A stretch of DNA of 64,000 bases from Serinicoccus profundi (GCF_008001015.1 NZ_CP042862.1:2046001-2110000), one strand, 5' to 3'. Shown: positions 30,129 through 40,556, counted from the first letter of the stretch. Program-made: numbers and translations. Notes: generated from the letters alone by a model not told the origin.

Positions 30129-31967
30129 TCAGTCGGTGTAGAAGCGGTCCAGCTCGTCCTTGTATTTCGCCGTCACGGCCCGCCGCTTGAGCTTCATGCT
30201 CGGCGTGAGGTCGCCCTCCTCGATCGACAGGTCATGGTCGAGGATGTGGAACTGCTTGACCTGCTCGTGGCGTGCCAGCTGCTGGTTGAGCTGGTCGAGG
30301 TAGCCCTGCACCATCTCCCGGGCGGCGTCGGAGGTGACGATCTGCGCGTAGCTGTCACCCGCCATACCGTTCTTGGCGCCCCACGCCGTGATGGCGTCCG
30401 GGTCGAGGGTGATGAGCGCGGAGACGAAGTTGCGGCCGTCGCCCTCGACGATGAGCTGGCTGGCGTAGGGGCAGATGCCCTTGAAGAGCGACTCGATGCG
30501 CGAGGGCGCGACATACTTGCCGCCGGAGGTCTTGAAGAGATCCTTCTTGCGGTCGGTGATCCGGACGTAGCCGTCCTCGTCGATCTCAGCGATGTCTCCG
30601 GTCGCGAGCCAGCCGTCCTGGAGGGCCTCGGCGCTCGCCTCGTCGTTCTGGTGGTACCCGGTCATGATGCCGGGCCCCCGCATGAGCAGCTCGCCGTCCT
30701 CGGCGAGGCGCACCTCGGTGCCGGGCAGCGGCCACCCCACCGTACCGATCTTGTTGACCCCGGCCTTGGGCCGGTTGACGATCGAGGCGGCGCTGGACTC
30801 GGTGAGGCCGTAGCCCTCGATGATCGTCAGCCCCATCGCGTCGAACCACCGGGCGATGTCGTGGTTGAGCGCCGCGGAGCCGGAGATGAAGAACCGGATC
30901 CGGCCCCCGAAGCGCTCTCGGATCTTGGAGAGCACGAGCTTGTCGGCGAGCGCGTGCTGCGCCTTGAGCAGACCGCCGGGCTCCCTGCCCGAGGCACGGA
31001 TCTCGGCGACCTGGGTGCCGACACCGCTGGCCCACCCGAAGAGCTTCTCCTTGACCCCGCCCTCGTCGGCCATCATCGTCGTGATCCGGCCGTAGGCCTT
31101 CTCGAAGATGCGGGGCGCGGCTCCCATGAAGGTCGGCCTGACCACCGCGAGGTTCTCGACGATCTTGTCGACGCGCCCGTCGACCGCGGTCGGGAAGCCC
31201 ATCTGCAGGGGCAGCACGAGCAGGCACTTGCCGAAGACGTGGGCCAGGGGCAGCCAGAGGTACTGCAGGTCCTCGGGGCCCAGCAGGTGGACCGCGTCGA
31301 CCCCGGCACCCTCGTAGGTCCACGCGGAGTGCGGGAGCCGCACGCCCTTGGGCCGACCGGTCGTCCCGGAGGTGTAGATGATCGTCGCGAGGTGCTCGGG
31401 GGTGAGCGCGTCGATCCGGGCGTCCACGACCCCCGGCTCGGCCTGCATCCGCCGGCGCCCGAGCTCCTCCAGCTCGGCGAGCGTGATGACGTCGCCGCCG
31501 TCACCGGTCCCGTCGATGACGACGATCTTGAGCACCGCGCCGAGCTCGGAGCGGTGCTCGAGCACCTTGGCGACCTGCTCGTCGTCCTCGGCCACGACCA
31601 CGCGGCTCCCGGAGTCGGTGATGATGAAGGCGACGTCGTCGGAGAGCGTCGTGGGGTAGATGGTGGTCGTGGCGGCCCCGGCACACATCACCGCGAGGTC
31701 GACCAGCACCCACTCGATGCGGGTCGAGCACGCCAGGGCCACCCGCTCCTCGGGCTGCACCCCGAGCTCGATGAGACCGGCCGCCATGGCGTAGGCACGC
31801 TCCCCCGTCTGGGCCCAGGAGAGGACCGGCCACTCCTCGCCCTCGGGGTAGAGGAAGGCGTCGGTGTCGGGGGTCGCGACGACACGGTCCCGGAAGAGGT
31901 GTCCCACGCTCGGGACGCGGTTCTCGATGAGCGCGAGGTCGGGCGTCTCGTCGGCAAGGCGGGCCAT
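30129..31967 (-). CDS. Long-chain fatty acid-CoA ligase (AMP-forming)
   Basis: A 612-residue acyl-CoA synthetase similar to FadD15 types. The ATG at 31967 has AGGAG upstream; the longer frame is not supported. AMP-binding motifs: TIIYTSGTTGRPKGV (P-loop), TIIEGYGLTESSAASIV, DGWLATGDIAEIDEDGYVRITDRKKDLFKTSGGKYV and the C-terminal lysine region MKLKRRAVTAKYKDEL. It activates fatty acids for lipid synthesis or degradation. It follows the rodA-type gene by 34 bases on the same strand. Confidence 0.93.
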   Translation of the reverse strand: MARLADETPDLALIENRVPSVGHLFRDRVVATPDTDAFLYPEGEEWPVLSWAQTGERAYAMAAGLIELGVQPEERVALACSTRIEWVLVDLAVMCAGAATTTIYPTTLSDDVAFIITDSGSRVVVAEDDEQVAKVLEHRSELGAVLKIVVIDGTGDGGDVITLAELEELGRRRMQAEPGVVDARIDALTPEHLATIIYTSGTTGRPKGVRLPHSAWTYEGAGVDAVHLLGPEDLQYLWLPLAHVFGKCLLVLPLQMGFPTAVDGRVDKIVENLAVVRPTFMGAAPRIFEKAYGRITTMMADEGGVKEKLFGWASGVGTQVAEIRASGREPGGLLKAQHALADKLVLSKIRERFGGRIRFFISGSAALNHDIARWFDAMGLTIIEGYGLTESSAASIVNRPKAGVNKIGTVGWPLPGTEVRLAEDGELLMRGPGIMTGYHQNDEASAEALQDGWLATGDIAEIDEDGYVRITDRKKDLFKTSGGKYVAPSRIESLFKGICPYASQLIVEGDGRNFVSALITLDPDAITAWGAKNGMAGDSYAQIVTSDAAREMVQGYLDQLNQQLARHEQVKQFHILDHDLSIEEGDLTPSMKLKRRAVTAKYKDELDRFYTD

Positions 31968-32001
31968 GGCAACTCCTGTGTCGGATGGTCCTACAGAGTG
32001 C

Positions 32002-33138
32002 TCATCTTGGCAGGTTCGGCCGCGCCCTCCAAGAGGAACGCGCCGCACCGTCCCGCCCGCTGGCGCACGCCAGCAGGCCGAGGGCCAGCCAGCACGCCAA
32101 CATCGAGGATCCGCCGTAGGACAGGAAGGGCAGCGGGAGGCCGGTGACCGGCATCAGCCCGAGGTTCATCCCGACGTTCTCGAAGATCTGGAAGCCGAAC
32201 CACGAGGCCACGCCGACCGCCAGCAGCCGGCCGAAGGGATCCTCGCAGCGCAGCGCGACGATCAGGCCTCGCACGACGAGGAAACCGAGGAGCACGAGCA
32301 GACCGGAGGCACCGACGAAGCCCAGCTCCTCACCGGCCACGGAGAAGATGAAGTCGGTGTACTGGTAGGGGATGAACCCTCCCTGGGTCTGCGGGCCCTC
32401 GCCGAGGCCGGTCCCCGACCAGCCGCCCGAGCCGATCGCCAGGCGGGCCTGGTGCGTCTGGTAGCCGATGCCCTCCGGGTCCAGGCCGGGGTCGCGGAAG
32501 GCGAGCAGCCGGTCGACCTGGTAGGGGTCGAGCAGCGGGATGCGGACGGCGGCCACGACGACGGCGCAGACCGCGACCACCGCGGTGGCCGTCCACCGCC
32601 ACGACGCCCCGGAGGTCGCCACGACGACGAGGGTGAGCACCCCGAGCACGAGCCCGCTGCCCAGGTCGGGCTGCAGCATGATGAGGCCGATCGGCACCCC
32701 GGCGAGGCACCAGGCCGGCAGGACGTCCCGCCACCCGGGCCGGGCGTAGGGGTCGCGGCCCTCGGCGAGGATCATCGCCAGCCCGACGACCAGGCCGATC
32801 TTGGCGAGCTCGGCTGGCTGCAGCGAGAACCCGCCGGGCAGGAACAGCCAGGACCTCGACCCGTTGACGGTCTGCCCCAGGGGCGTGAGCACCAGGACGA
32901 GGCCGGCGAGCCCCAGGAGGTAGACCCACGGGGCCGCGGCCCGCAGCCACCGCACGTCGAGACAGATGACCGCCAGCCCGAGGACGAGACCGATGGCGGT
33001 GTTGACCAGGTGTCGGACCGCGAGGGCGGGACCGGCCCACTCGTGGGTCGCCGACCAGATGAGGACCGCCCCGACGAGGCTCAGGCCGAGTCCGGCGACG
33101 AAGGGCGCCCAGTCCGTGCGCAGGAGTCGCTCGCGCAC
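32002..33138 (-). CDS. rodA: FtsW/RodA/SpoVE-family peptidoglycan glycosyltransferase
   Basis: A 378-residue SEDS protein with about ten transmembrane helices, starting at GTG 33138. Family motifs are NGSRSWLFLPGGFSLQPAELAKIGLV, QPDLGSGLVLG, GSGGWSGTGLGEGPQTQGGFIPYQYTDFIFSVAGEELGFVG and MPVTGLPLPFLSYGGSSML. The DFIFSVAGEE form favours RodA over FtsW. SEDS proteins polymerise lipid II with a class B penicillin-binding protein, but none is encoded beside it. It starts seven bases after ribF. Confidence 0.9.
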   Translation of the reverse strand: MRERLLRTDWAPFVAGLGLSLVGAVLIWSATHEWAGPALAVRHLVNTAIGLVLGLAVICLDVRWLRAAAPWVYLLGLAGLVLVLTPLGQTVNGSRSWLFLPGGFSLQPAELAKIGLVVGLAMILAEGRDPYARPGWRDVLPAWCLAGVPIGLIMLQPDLGSGLVLGVLTLVVVATSGASWRWTATAVVAVCAVVVAAVRIPLLDPYQVDRLLAFRDPGLDPEGIGYQTHQARLAIGSGGWSGTGLGEGPQTQGGFIPYQYTDFIFSVAGEELGFVGASGLLVLLGFLVVRGLIVALRCEDPFGRLLAVGVASWFGFQIFENVGMNLGLMPVTGLPLPFLSYGGSSMLACWLALGLLACASGRDGAARSSWRARPNLPR

Positions 33139-33145
33139 CGCCGGG

Positions 33146-34120
33146 TCAGTCCCGCGCGAGCAGGGCGCGGCTGCGGTCCACGTCGCGCCGCATCTGGTCG
33201 GTCAGCTCCTCGACCGAGTCGAAGCGCACGTTGCCGCGCAGCCGCTCGACGAAGTCCACAGCCACCTGCTCGCCGTAGAGGTCCAGGTCGGTGCGGTCCA
33301 GCACGTAGGCCTCGACCGTCCGTTCGGCGACGTCGTCGAAGGTCGGGTTGGTCCCCACCGAGATCGCGGCGGGCAGCCTACGGTCCGGGTCCTCGACGGA
33401 CCGGCCCGGCCGCTCCAGCCAGCCGGCGTAGACCCCGTCGGCCGGCACCATGCCGACCCGGTCGGGGCCGAGGTTGGCCGTCGGGTAGCCCAGCTCGCGC
33501 CCGCGGTGGTGCCCGTGCACCACCGTGCCCGACACCCGGTGCGGGCGGTCCAGGATCCGCAGGGCCAGCCCCATGTCGCCGTCGGCGATGGCCTGCCGCA
33601 GCGCGGTCGAGGACCACGTCCGCTGGCCGTGGTCGAGCGCCCCGGCGGTGTGCTGGACCACCACGTCGAAACCGTGGACCTGTCCCAGCTGACGCATCGT
33701 GCCCACGTCACCGGAGTTGTGCAGCCCGAACCGGGTGTCCTGGCCCACGACGACCGCTTGCGCCCGCAACGCCTCGACGAAGGTCTGCACGACGAAGTCC
33801 TCGGGCGGGAGCAGGGCATACTCCCGGGTGAACTCGATGACGACGACGCCGTCCAGGCCCGCCTGCTCGAGCAGGTCGAGGCGGTGCTCCAGACCGGCGA
33901 TCTCCTTGGGGGCCCGCTCCGGGTGCAGCACGGCGACCGGATGGGGGTCGAAGGTCACCGCCACGGCGGGCAGTGCACGCTCGCGGGCCAGGTCGGTCAC
34001 GGTCCGCAGGACCGCACGGTGACCGAGGTGGACGCCGTCGAAGTTGCCGAGCGTCGCCACGGTCGGGCCGAGGTCGCCCGGGAGATCCTCCAAGCTGGTC
34101 CAGCGATGCACGGGCGTCAC
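33146..34120 (-). CDS. ribF: Bifunctional riboflavin kinase/FAD synthetase
   Basis: Makes FMN and FAD from riboflavin; 324 residues. The N-terminal adenylyltransferase domain has TLGNFDGVHLGHRAVL, VTFDPHP and TWSSTALRQAIADGD. The C-terminal kinase domain has VVHGHHRGRELGYPTANLGP, DGVYAGWL and AYVLDRTDLDLYGEQVAVDFVERLR. GTG 34120 is chosen because it follows the likely restored truB stop by one base (TAG-A-GTG); GTG 34111 is the alternative. The truB-ribF adjacency is common in bacteria. Confidence 0.94.
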   Translation of the reverse strand: MTPVHRWTSLEDLPGDLGPTVATLGNFDGVHLGHRAVLRTVTDLARERALPAVAVTFDPHPVAVLHPERAPKEIAGLEHRLDLLEQAGLDGVVVIEFTREYALLPPEDFVVQTFVEALRAQAVVVGQDTRFGLHNSGDVGTMRQLGQVHGFDVVVQHTAGALDHGQRTWSSTALRQAIADGDMGLALRILDRPHRVSGTVVHGHHRGRELGYPTANLGPDRVGMVPADGVYAGWLERPGRSVEDPDRRLPAAISVGTNPTFDDVAERTVEAYVLDRTDLDLYGEQVAVDFVERLRGNVRFDSVEELTDQMRRDVDRSRALLARD

Positions 34121-34121
34121 T

Positions 34122-35050
34122 CTAACCGGCGTCGGCGGGAGCCAGGACCACGTGCGCGCGCGCCTGCTCACCGGACTCGTCGAGGACGGCCACGAGGTGC
34201 CCGTCGGGGGCGAACGCGGCGACGGGCTCCGCCCGGCCAGGCTGCGCGGAGGGTATGCGCTGCCCGTAGCCGAGCGCGCGGGTCGCGGCCTCGTCGAGCT
34301 CCCGCGCGGTCAGGTGGCCCGGGCCGCGTCGGCGAGCGGCAGCAGCCGGTGGGCCGCGACGCCCTCGGCGGCGAGGTCCTCCAGCGAGGTGGCGACATCG
34401 AGCCCGAGGCCACCGACCCGGGTGCGCCGCAGCGCGGTGAGGTGACCGCCGACGCCGAGGGCGGCGCCGAGGTCGCGGGCCAGCGCCCGGACGTAGGTCC
34501 CCGAGGAGACCTCGACCGTCACGTCGAGGTCGACGACTGCACCGCCGGGGCGGACGTCCTCCACGTCGAAGCGCGCGACCCGCACCGGTCGGGCCGCGAG
34601 CTGGACATCCTCTCCCGAGCGCACCCGCGCGTAGGACCGCACTCCCCCGACCTTGATGGCGCTCACTGCGCTGGGCACCTGCTGCAGGTCGCCCGTGAGC
34701 TCGTGGACCGCGGCACGCAGCTGCGCCCCGGACACCCCGGACGCGTCGCTGCTCGCGGTCACCTCACCCTCGGCGTCGTCGGTGAGCGTGCTCTGCCCGA
34801 GGCGGATGGTCGCGGTGTAGGCCTTGTCCCGACCGACGAGGAAGGTGAGCAGCTTGGTCCCGCGCCCCACCCCGAGGACGAGGACGCCGGTGGCCATGGG
34901 GTCCAGCGTGCCGGCATGGCCGACCTTCCGCGTGCCGCAGAGCCACCGGGCCCGGGCGACGACGTCGTGGCTGGTCCACCCGGCGGGCTTGTCGACGACG
35001 AGCAGTCCGTCACCCACGAAGGGTGGGCGGTGGGTCGTGGGCCCGCTCAT
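34122..35050 (-). CDS. truB: tRNA pseudouridine(55) synthase TruB, frameshifted near the C-terminus as sequenced
   Basis: Forms pseudouridine 55 in the T-loop of tRNAs. The catalytic region KVGHAGTLDPMATGVLVLGVG holds the nucleophile Asp. The frame from ATG 35050 (overlapping the rbfA stop as ATGA) runs to LPLADAARAT and stops at about 34310. In the -1 frame from that point a plausible TruB C-terminal domain continues, GHLTARELDEAATRALGYG and then PVAAFAPDGHLVAVLDESG, ending at 34122 beside ribF. One missing base in the G/C run around 34312-34322 would join them into a protein of about 309 residues. Confidence 0.85.
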
Positions 35051-35499
35051 GCGCCGGGGGCGCCGGTCTCGTCCTCCTCGGTCCGGGGCTTGCGGTAGGG
35101 GTCGGCCTCCCCGGCATACTCCGAGGCGCGACGGCCCGCCGCGAGCTCGGCGTCCCGGGCGGCGACCTGCCGCAGCAGGTCGTCCATGTGCTGGGCGTCC
35201 TCGGGCAGGGCGTCGAGGATGAACTCCAGGGTCGGCGTGAGCCGGATGCCGAGGCCCTTGCCCACGAAGCTGCGCAGTCGCCCGCGGTAGGCCTCGAGGA
35301 TCTCCGCTGCCACCTCGCGATCGGCGTCGTCACCGAGGACGGTGTAGAAGACGCTGGCCTGCTGAAGGTCACCGGTCACCCGGACATCGGTGATGGTGAT
35401 GAAGCCGACGCGCTCGTCCTTGACGACCTGGGCGAGCCCCTGGGTCACCAGCTGCTTGGTCCGCTCGGCGATCCTGCGTGCGCGTGCCTGGTCTGCCAT
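35047..35499 (-). CDS. rbfA: 30S ribosome-binding factor RbfA
   Basis: Cold-shock and 16S rRNA maturation factor, 150 residues from ATG 35499 with a strong CAGGAGGAG ribosome binding site. KH-like core: RRIAERTKQLVTQGLAQVVKDERVGFITITDVRVTGDLQQASVFYTVLG, and RLTPTLEFILDALPEDAQHMDDLL. A charged C-terminal tail of about 40 residues is variable. The stop overlaps the truB start by four bases. Confidence 0.96.
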   Translation of the reverse strand: MADQARARRIAERTKQLVTQGLAQVVKDERVGFITITDVRVTGDLQQASVFYTVLGDDADREVAAEILEAYRGRLRSFVGKGLGIRLTPTLEFILDALPEDAQHMDDLLRQVAARDAELAAGRRASEYAGEADPYRKPRTEEDETGAPGA

Positions 35500-35568
35500 G
35501 TCTCCTCCTGGGGGTCGCTGGCCTCCCCCGGGGCACCGGGGGCCGACCCATCCTACGGATCGTGGGCG

Positions 35569-35610
35569 CGCCTCCGGCCCCGCCCCACCGAGGGGACGGG
35601 GCCGGAGGCG
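35569..35610 (-). terminator. Hairpin between infB and rbfA
   Basis: Arms 35569-35586 and 35592-35610 pair over about 18 bp with one mismatch around a five-base loop, directly after the infB stop. It may partly terminate or stabilise the infB mRNA. No T-tract is present. Confidence 0.65.
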
Positions 35611-35626
35611 TGCCGTGGGATCCGCG

Positions 35627-38463
35627 TCAGGTGCGCGGGATCTCGCGCATCTCGTAGGTGGTGATGAGGTCGTCCGGCTGGACGTCGTTGAACGACCCGA
35701 GGTTGACACCGCACTCGAAGCCCTCGCGGACCTCGGTGACGTCGTCCTTGAACCGCCGCAGGCCGGCGATCTGCAGGCCCTCGGTGATGACGACCCCGGA
35801 GCGCGTGATGCGTGCCTTAGCCCCGCGCCGGATCTCGCCGCTCCTGACCATGCAGCCCGCGACGTTGCCGAACTTGGAGCTGCGGAAGATCTCGCGGATC
35901 TCCGCCGTCCCGGTCTCGACCTCCTCGTACTCCGGCTTGAGCATGCCCTTGAGCGCGTTCTCGATGTCCTCGATGGCCTGGTAGATCACCGAGTAGTACC
36001 GGATCTCCACGCCTTCCTTGTCCGCGTAGTCGGCGTTCTGGCCTTCCGCACGGACGTTGAAGCCGAGGATCACCGCGTCGGAGGCGACCGCGAGGTTGAT
36101 GTTGTTCATCGTGATCGCACCGACGCCGCGGTCGATGATCCGCAGGTCGACCTCGTCGCCGACGTCGATCTGCAGCAGCGCGTCCTCCAGCGCCTCGACC
36201 GAACCCGACACGTCACCCTTGAGGATGAGGTTGAGGGTCTCGACCTTGCCCTGCGCGAGCGCCTGGTTGAGGTCCTCGAGGCTGATCCGCTTGCGCGACT
36301 TGGCCAGCGCGGCCTGCCGGTCGGCAGCCTCGCGCTTCTCGGCGATCTGTCGGGCGGTGCGGTCATCGGGCGCCACCAGGAAGGTGTCACCCGCCCGGGC
36401 GACGGTGTCCATACCCAGCACCTGCACCGGCCGCGACGGAGTCGCCTCCTGCAGGTTGGTGCCGTGCTCGTCGAGCAGCGCACGCACACGACCGTGGCTG
36501 CCACCGGAGACGATCGCGTCACCGACCCGCAGGGTGCCCTGCTGGACGAGGACGGTCGCCACCGCTCCGCGGCCCTTGTCCAGGTTGGCCTCGATCGCCA
36601 CACCGCGCGCGTCCTTGTCGGGGTTGGCCCGCAGGTCGAGCGCCGCGTCGGCGGTGAGCAGCACGGCATCGAGCAGCTGGTCGATGTTGAGCTGGTTCTT
36701 GGCCGACACGTCGACGAACATCGTCTCGCCGCCGTACTCCTCGGCGATGAGGTTGTACTCGGTCAGCTGACCGCGCACCTTGGCCGCATCAGCACCCTCG
36801 ACGTCGATCTTGTTGACCGCCACGACGATCGGCACGTCCGCCGCCTGGGCGTGGTTGAGCGCCTCGATCGTCTGCGGCATCACGCCGTCGTCGGCCGCGA
36901 CCACGAGGATCGCGATGTCGGTCACCTTGGCACCACGAGCACGCATGGCGGTGAACGCCTCGTGACCCGGGGTGTCGATGAAGGTGATCGCGCGCTCCTG
37001 GCCATCGTGCTCGGTGTGGACCTGGTATGCGCCGATGTGCTGGGTGATGCCACCCGCCTCGTCGGCGCCCACGTCGGCCTGCCGGATGGCGTCCAGCAGC
37101 CGCGTCTTTCCGTGGTCGACGTGACCCATGACGGTGACCACCGGGGGCCGCGCCTCGAGGTCCTCGTCGGACTCGGCGTCGGCCTCGGCGTCGAGGTCGA
37201 TGTTGAAGGAGCTGAACAGCTCGCGCTCCTCCTCCTCCGGGGAGACGACGCGGATGACGTAGTCCAGCTCGGCGCCGAGCACACCGAAGGTGTCCTCGTC
37301 GAGCGACTGGGTCGCGGTGGCCATCTCGCCCAGGTGGAAGAGCACGGTCACCAGCGACGCGGGGTCGACGTTGATCTTGTCCGCGAAGTCGGTCAGCGAG
37401 GCACCACGGCGCACCGTGATGGTCGCGCCGTTGCCGCGGGGCACGTTGACGCCGCCGATGGCGGGCGCCTGCATCGCCTCGAACTCAGCGCGCTTGGCCC
37501 GCTTCGACTTCCGTCCGCGGACCTTGCCGCCGCCACGACCGAACGCGCCAGCCGTACCGCCGCGACCCCGGGGGCCGCCACCGCGACCACCTGCGGGGCC
37601 GCGGAAGCCACCGGGACCACCCGTGGGGCCACCGGGGCCCACCGGGTCGACCGCGGCCGCCGCCCCGCGCGGGGCGTTCGCCGGGGCGCGGCACTGCCGT
37701 GCGCTCGGGCATCATGCCGGGGTTGGGGCGCGGACCACCGGGACGGGGCCCGGCAGCGCCGGTCCCCTGACGTGCGGCCGGACGCTCCGCACCGCCGCCG
37801 CTGCCACCACGGCTGCCGCCCGGTCGCGGCATACCCTGGCTCGTCGCGAACGGGTTGTTGCCCGGACGCGGGGCGCACCGGGGCGATCCCCTGGCCGCCC
37901 TGACCACCGCGGCGGTCGCGCGACTGCCCCATGCCCTGGTTGGAGCTGTAGGGGTTGTTGCCCGGGCGCGGACCCGGCTTGGCGCCGGGGCGCGGGGCCT
38001 TCGGCGTCGCCTTGGCGGCGGGCGCCTGAGGGGTGGGCGCAGACTCGGGCGCGGCCGGCTTCTCCGGCGTGGCCTTCTCCGCCGGCACCTTCTCCTCGGG
38101 AGCGCTGGGCGCGGGCCGGGTCGGCGCGGGCTTCTCGGCGCGGGCCGGCGCCTCGAGCTTCTCCGGGCGCGCGGGCGTCTCGGTCTTCGGCGCCGCCGGT
38201 GCGGGCGTCGGCCCGGGGGTGGGCACCGGGCCCGGCCTGGGGCCTGGCGTCGTGGGGGCCTTGGTGGCGGGAGCCTTGGTCGCCTCGCCCGACGCCGACT
38301 CGGCGTTGGCGGGCGGGTTCTCCCGGATCTTGCGGACGACAGGCGGCTCGATGGTCGACGACGCCGACCTCACGAACTCTCCCTGGTCCTTCAGGTGGGC
38401 GAGCAGCTCTTTGCTCTCGACCCCGAGCTCCTTGGCGAGCTCATAAACCCTGAGCTTTGGCAC
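35627..38463 (-). CDS. infB: Translation initiation factor IF-2, two frame disruptions in the linker as sequenced
   Basis: Initiator-tRNA-binding GTPase. GTG 38463 has AAGGAG upstream and begins [30 protein letters not shown], the IF2_N domain. A long Pro/Ala/Gly linker follows, then a second IF2_N-like segment ([26 protein letters not shown]). The G domain has [32 protein letters not shown] and NKID, followed by domains II to IV. The N-terminus, the middle of the linker ([16 protein letters not shown] to GERPARGG) and the remainder lie in three different frames, with switches near 37870-37890 and 37640-37665. IF-2 is essential, so base-call errors in the GC-rich linker are likely. Confidence 0.88.
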
Positions 38464-38571
38464 GGTGTGGTGTCTCCTTGGTGTTGGCGCCACGACCGAG
38501 CCCGCTCGGGGAGGTCGCAGCTAGTGCTGGTGGGTGCTCATCGCTGAGTACTCATCGGGTGCTCATCAGCG

Positions 38572-38976
38572 TCAAACCCGCTTCCGGTGTCCTCGATGAC
38601 AGGCCCGTCGGGCCCGCCCGTGCTGCGTCTCACCGGTCCGGTCGGTCCGGTGAGGTCCTTTCATCCGTGCTGCTCCGGCGCCCCGTGGTGGCGCGTCCGC
38701 CAGGTCGATACGCGCCGTAGCCGTGAGGCGGAGGGCGCGGATGACGCTGCGACGAGCCACTGCGGACTCCACGCACTCGGGGCGGGGATGCACGTAGGCA
38801 CCTCGCCCCGGGAGACGTCTGCGCTCGTCGGCGACGACAGATGATGATCCGTCGTCGTCCCGTCGAGCGACCAGCCGCAGCAGCGCGGCCTGCTCGTCCC
38901 GGCGCCGACACCCCACACAGGTGCGGACAGGTCGCCCTGCCCGCGTGGAGGAGTCAACTCCGTTCCGACCCTTCAT
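38572..38976 (-). CDS. ylxR: YlxR-family (DUF448) RNA-binding protein
   Basis: A 134-residue protein starting at ATG 38976 (MKGRNGVDSSTRAGRPVRTCVGCRRRDEQAALLRLV). RTCVGCR is the YlxR signature, and RRLPGRGAYVHPRPECVESAVARRSVIRAL the second half of the domain. An Arg-rich tail of about 45 residues extends beyond the usual length. YlxR lies between nusA and infB in many bacteria and binds RNA. The start is one base after the nusA stop (TAG-C-ATG). Confidence 0.88.
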   Translation of the reverse strand: MKGRNGVDSSTRAGRPVRTCVGCRRRDEQAALLRLVARRDDDGSSSVVADERRRLPGRGAYVHPRPECVESAVARRSVIRALRLTATARIDLADAPPRGAGAARMKGPHRTDRTGETQHGRARRACHRGHRKRV

Positions 38977-38977
38977 G

Positions 38978-40012
38978 CTACACGCCGGGGTCGGCCGACG
39001 GTGCGCCGGCCTCGGCGTCGACCTGCTCCTCGGTGTCCGCCCTGATGTCGATCTTCCAGCCGGTGAGCCGGTTCGCGAGCCGGGCGTTCTGCCCCTCACG
39101 GCCGATGGCGAGCGAGAGCTGGTAGTCGGGCACGACGACCCGGACCTGCTTGGCCCGGGGGTCGACCACGAACGCCGAGGACACCCGTGCCGGGGACAGG
39201 GCCGCGGCCACGAAGGCTGCCGGGTCCTCGGCGTAGTCGACGATGTCGATCTTCTCGCCCTGCAGCTCGGCCATGACGGCCCGCACCCGCTGGCCCATGG
39301 GCCCGATGCAGGCGCCCTTGGCGTTGACGCCCGGGACGGTCGAGTGGACGGCGATCTTGGTGCGGTGCCCCGCCTCCCGGGCCAAGGCCTCGATCTGGAC
39401 GGTCCCGTCGGCGATCTCCGGCACCTCCAGGACGAACAGCCGACGGACGAGGTTGGGGTGCGTCCGCGAGAGCATGATCTGCGGGCCGCGCATCCCGCGC
39501 TTGGCGCTGACGACGTAGCAGCGCAGCCGCTGCCCGTGCTCGTAGGTCTCCCCCGGGACCTGCTCGGAGATCGGTAGCTCCCCCTCGATGGTGCCGAAGT
39601 CGACCAGGACCCGACGCGCGTCGTTGGACTGCTGGATGATCCCGGAGACGATGTCGCCCTCTCGCCCACGGAAGTCACCGAGGATGGCATCGTCCTCGAG
39701 GTCGCGCATCCGTTGGGTGATGACCTGACGGGCGGTCGAGGCCGCCACCCGGCCGAAGCCCTCCGGCGTGTCGTCGTACTCCGGGCCGGGGTCGCCGCGG
39801 GTGCCGTCCTCCAGCACCGGGGCGTCCTCCCGGGCCCAGACCGTGACGTGGCCGCTCTTGCGGTCCAGCTCGACACGGGCCTGCCGGGCGTGCCCGTCGA
39901 TCCGCTGGTAGGCGGAGAGCAGGGCCTGCTCGATGGCCTCAGCGATGACGTCCATGGGGATCTCACGCTCACGTTCGAGCAGGCGGAGGGCAGCCATGTC
40001 GATATCCATCAT
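38978..40012 (-). CDS. nusA: Transcription termination/antitermination factor NusA
   Basis: A 344-residue NusA of the short actinobacterial type. In order: RNA polymerase-binding N-terminal domain ([17 protein letters not shown]), S1 domain ([23 protein letters not shown]), and KH domains with [37 protein letters not shown] and [25 protein letters not shown]. It lacks the C-terminal acidic repeats of E. coli NusA. ATG 40012 or 40009 may start it; AAGGAC precedes. It overlaps the rimP stop. Confidence 0.96.
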   Translation of the reverse strand: MMDIDMAALRLLEREREIPMDVIAEAIEQALLSAYQRIDGHARQARVELDRKSGHVTVWAREDAPVLEDGTRGDPGPEYDDTPEGFGRVAASTARQVITQRMRDLEDDAILGDFRGREGDIVSGIIQQSNDARRVLVDFGTIEGELPISEQVPGETYEHGQRLRCYVVSAKRGMRGPQIMLSRTHPNLVRRLFVLEVPEIADGTVQIEALAREAGHRTKIAVHSTVPGVNAKGACIGPMGQRVRAVMAELQGEKIDIVDYAEDPAAFVAAALSPARVSSAFVVDPRAKQVRVVVPDYQLSLAIGREGQNARLANRLTGWKIDIRADTEEQVDAEAGAPSADPGV

Positions 40013-40524
40013 GCGTCCTTCGCGTCGGTACGGGTGAACTCCACCTGGACCTGGGCCCGGGTCACCTCGGACAGCGGCAGCGGGTGGTCCAGGTCCTCCA
40101 GCTGCAGCTGCTCGGGCCCGGCGGAGGTCAGGCGGGAAGTGGTGCTGGTGCCGTCGGTGCGGACCACCTTGAGCAGCCGACCGACGTTGCGCCGGAAGTG
40201 CTCGGGGCGGGTGAGCGCCCGATCGATACCGGTCGAGCTCACCTCGAGGGTGTAGGGACGCTCGCCCATGATGTCGCAGCCGTCCACGGCGGCCGACACG
40301 AGCCGGGTCGCCTCCGACACCTCATCGAGGCTGAGCGGCTCTACGGGGGAGGTCAGGTCGTCGGCGGGCAGCGAGGAGAGGTCACGGGCGAGGAAGACCC
40401 GCACCAGGCGGCGTCGGCCGGCCTCCTGGACGGTGACCTCGTCGACGACCACGTCGAGACCACCACGGCCCAGCGCCTCGGAGGTGTGCTGCGTGATCGT
40501 CGCGGCTGCTGCGCGTGCGTCCAT
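40009..40524 (-). CDS. rimP: Ribosome maturation factor RimP
   Basis: A 171-residue 30S maturation factor. Typical segments are [76 protein letters not shown]. It leads the rimP-nusA-ylxR-infB-rbfA-truB-ribF series on the minus strand and diverges from a lipoprotein gene. The stop overlaps the nusA start codons. Confidence 0.95.
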   Translation of the reverse strand: MDARAAAATITQHTSEALGRGGLDVVVDEVTVQEAGRRRLVRVFLARDLSSLPADDLTSPVEPLSLDEVSEATRLVSAAVDGCDIMGERPYTLEVSSTGIDRALTRPEHFRRNVGRLLKVVRTDGTSTTSRLTSAGPEQLQLEDLDHPLPLSEVTRAQVQVEFTRTDAKDA

Positions 40525-40556
40525 GCGGAGCTCCTCGTCTCTTCTGCTGTGGTCGG

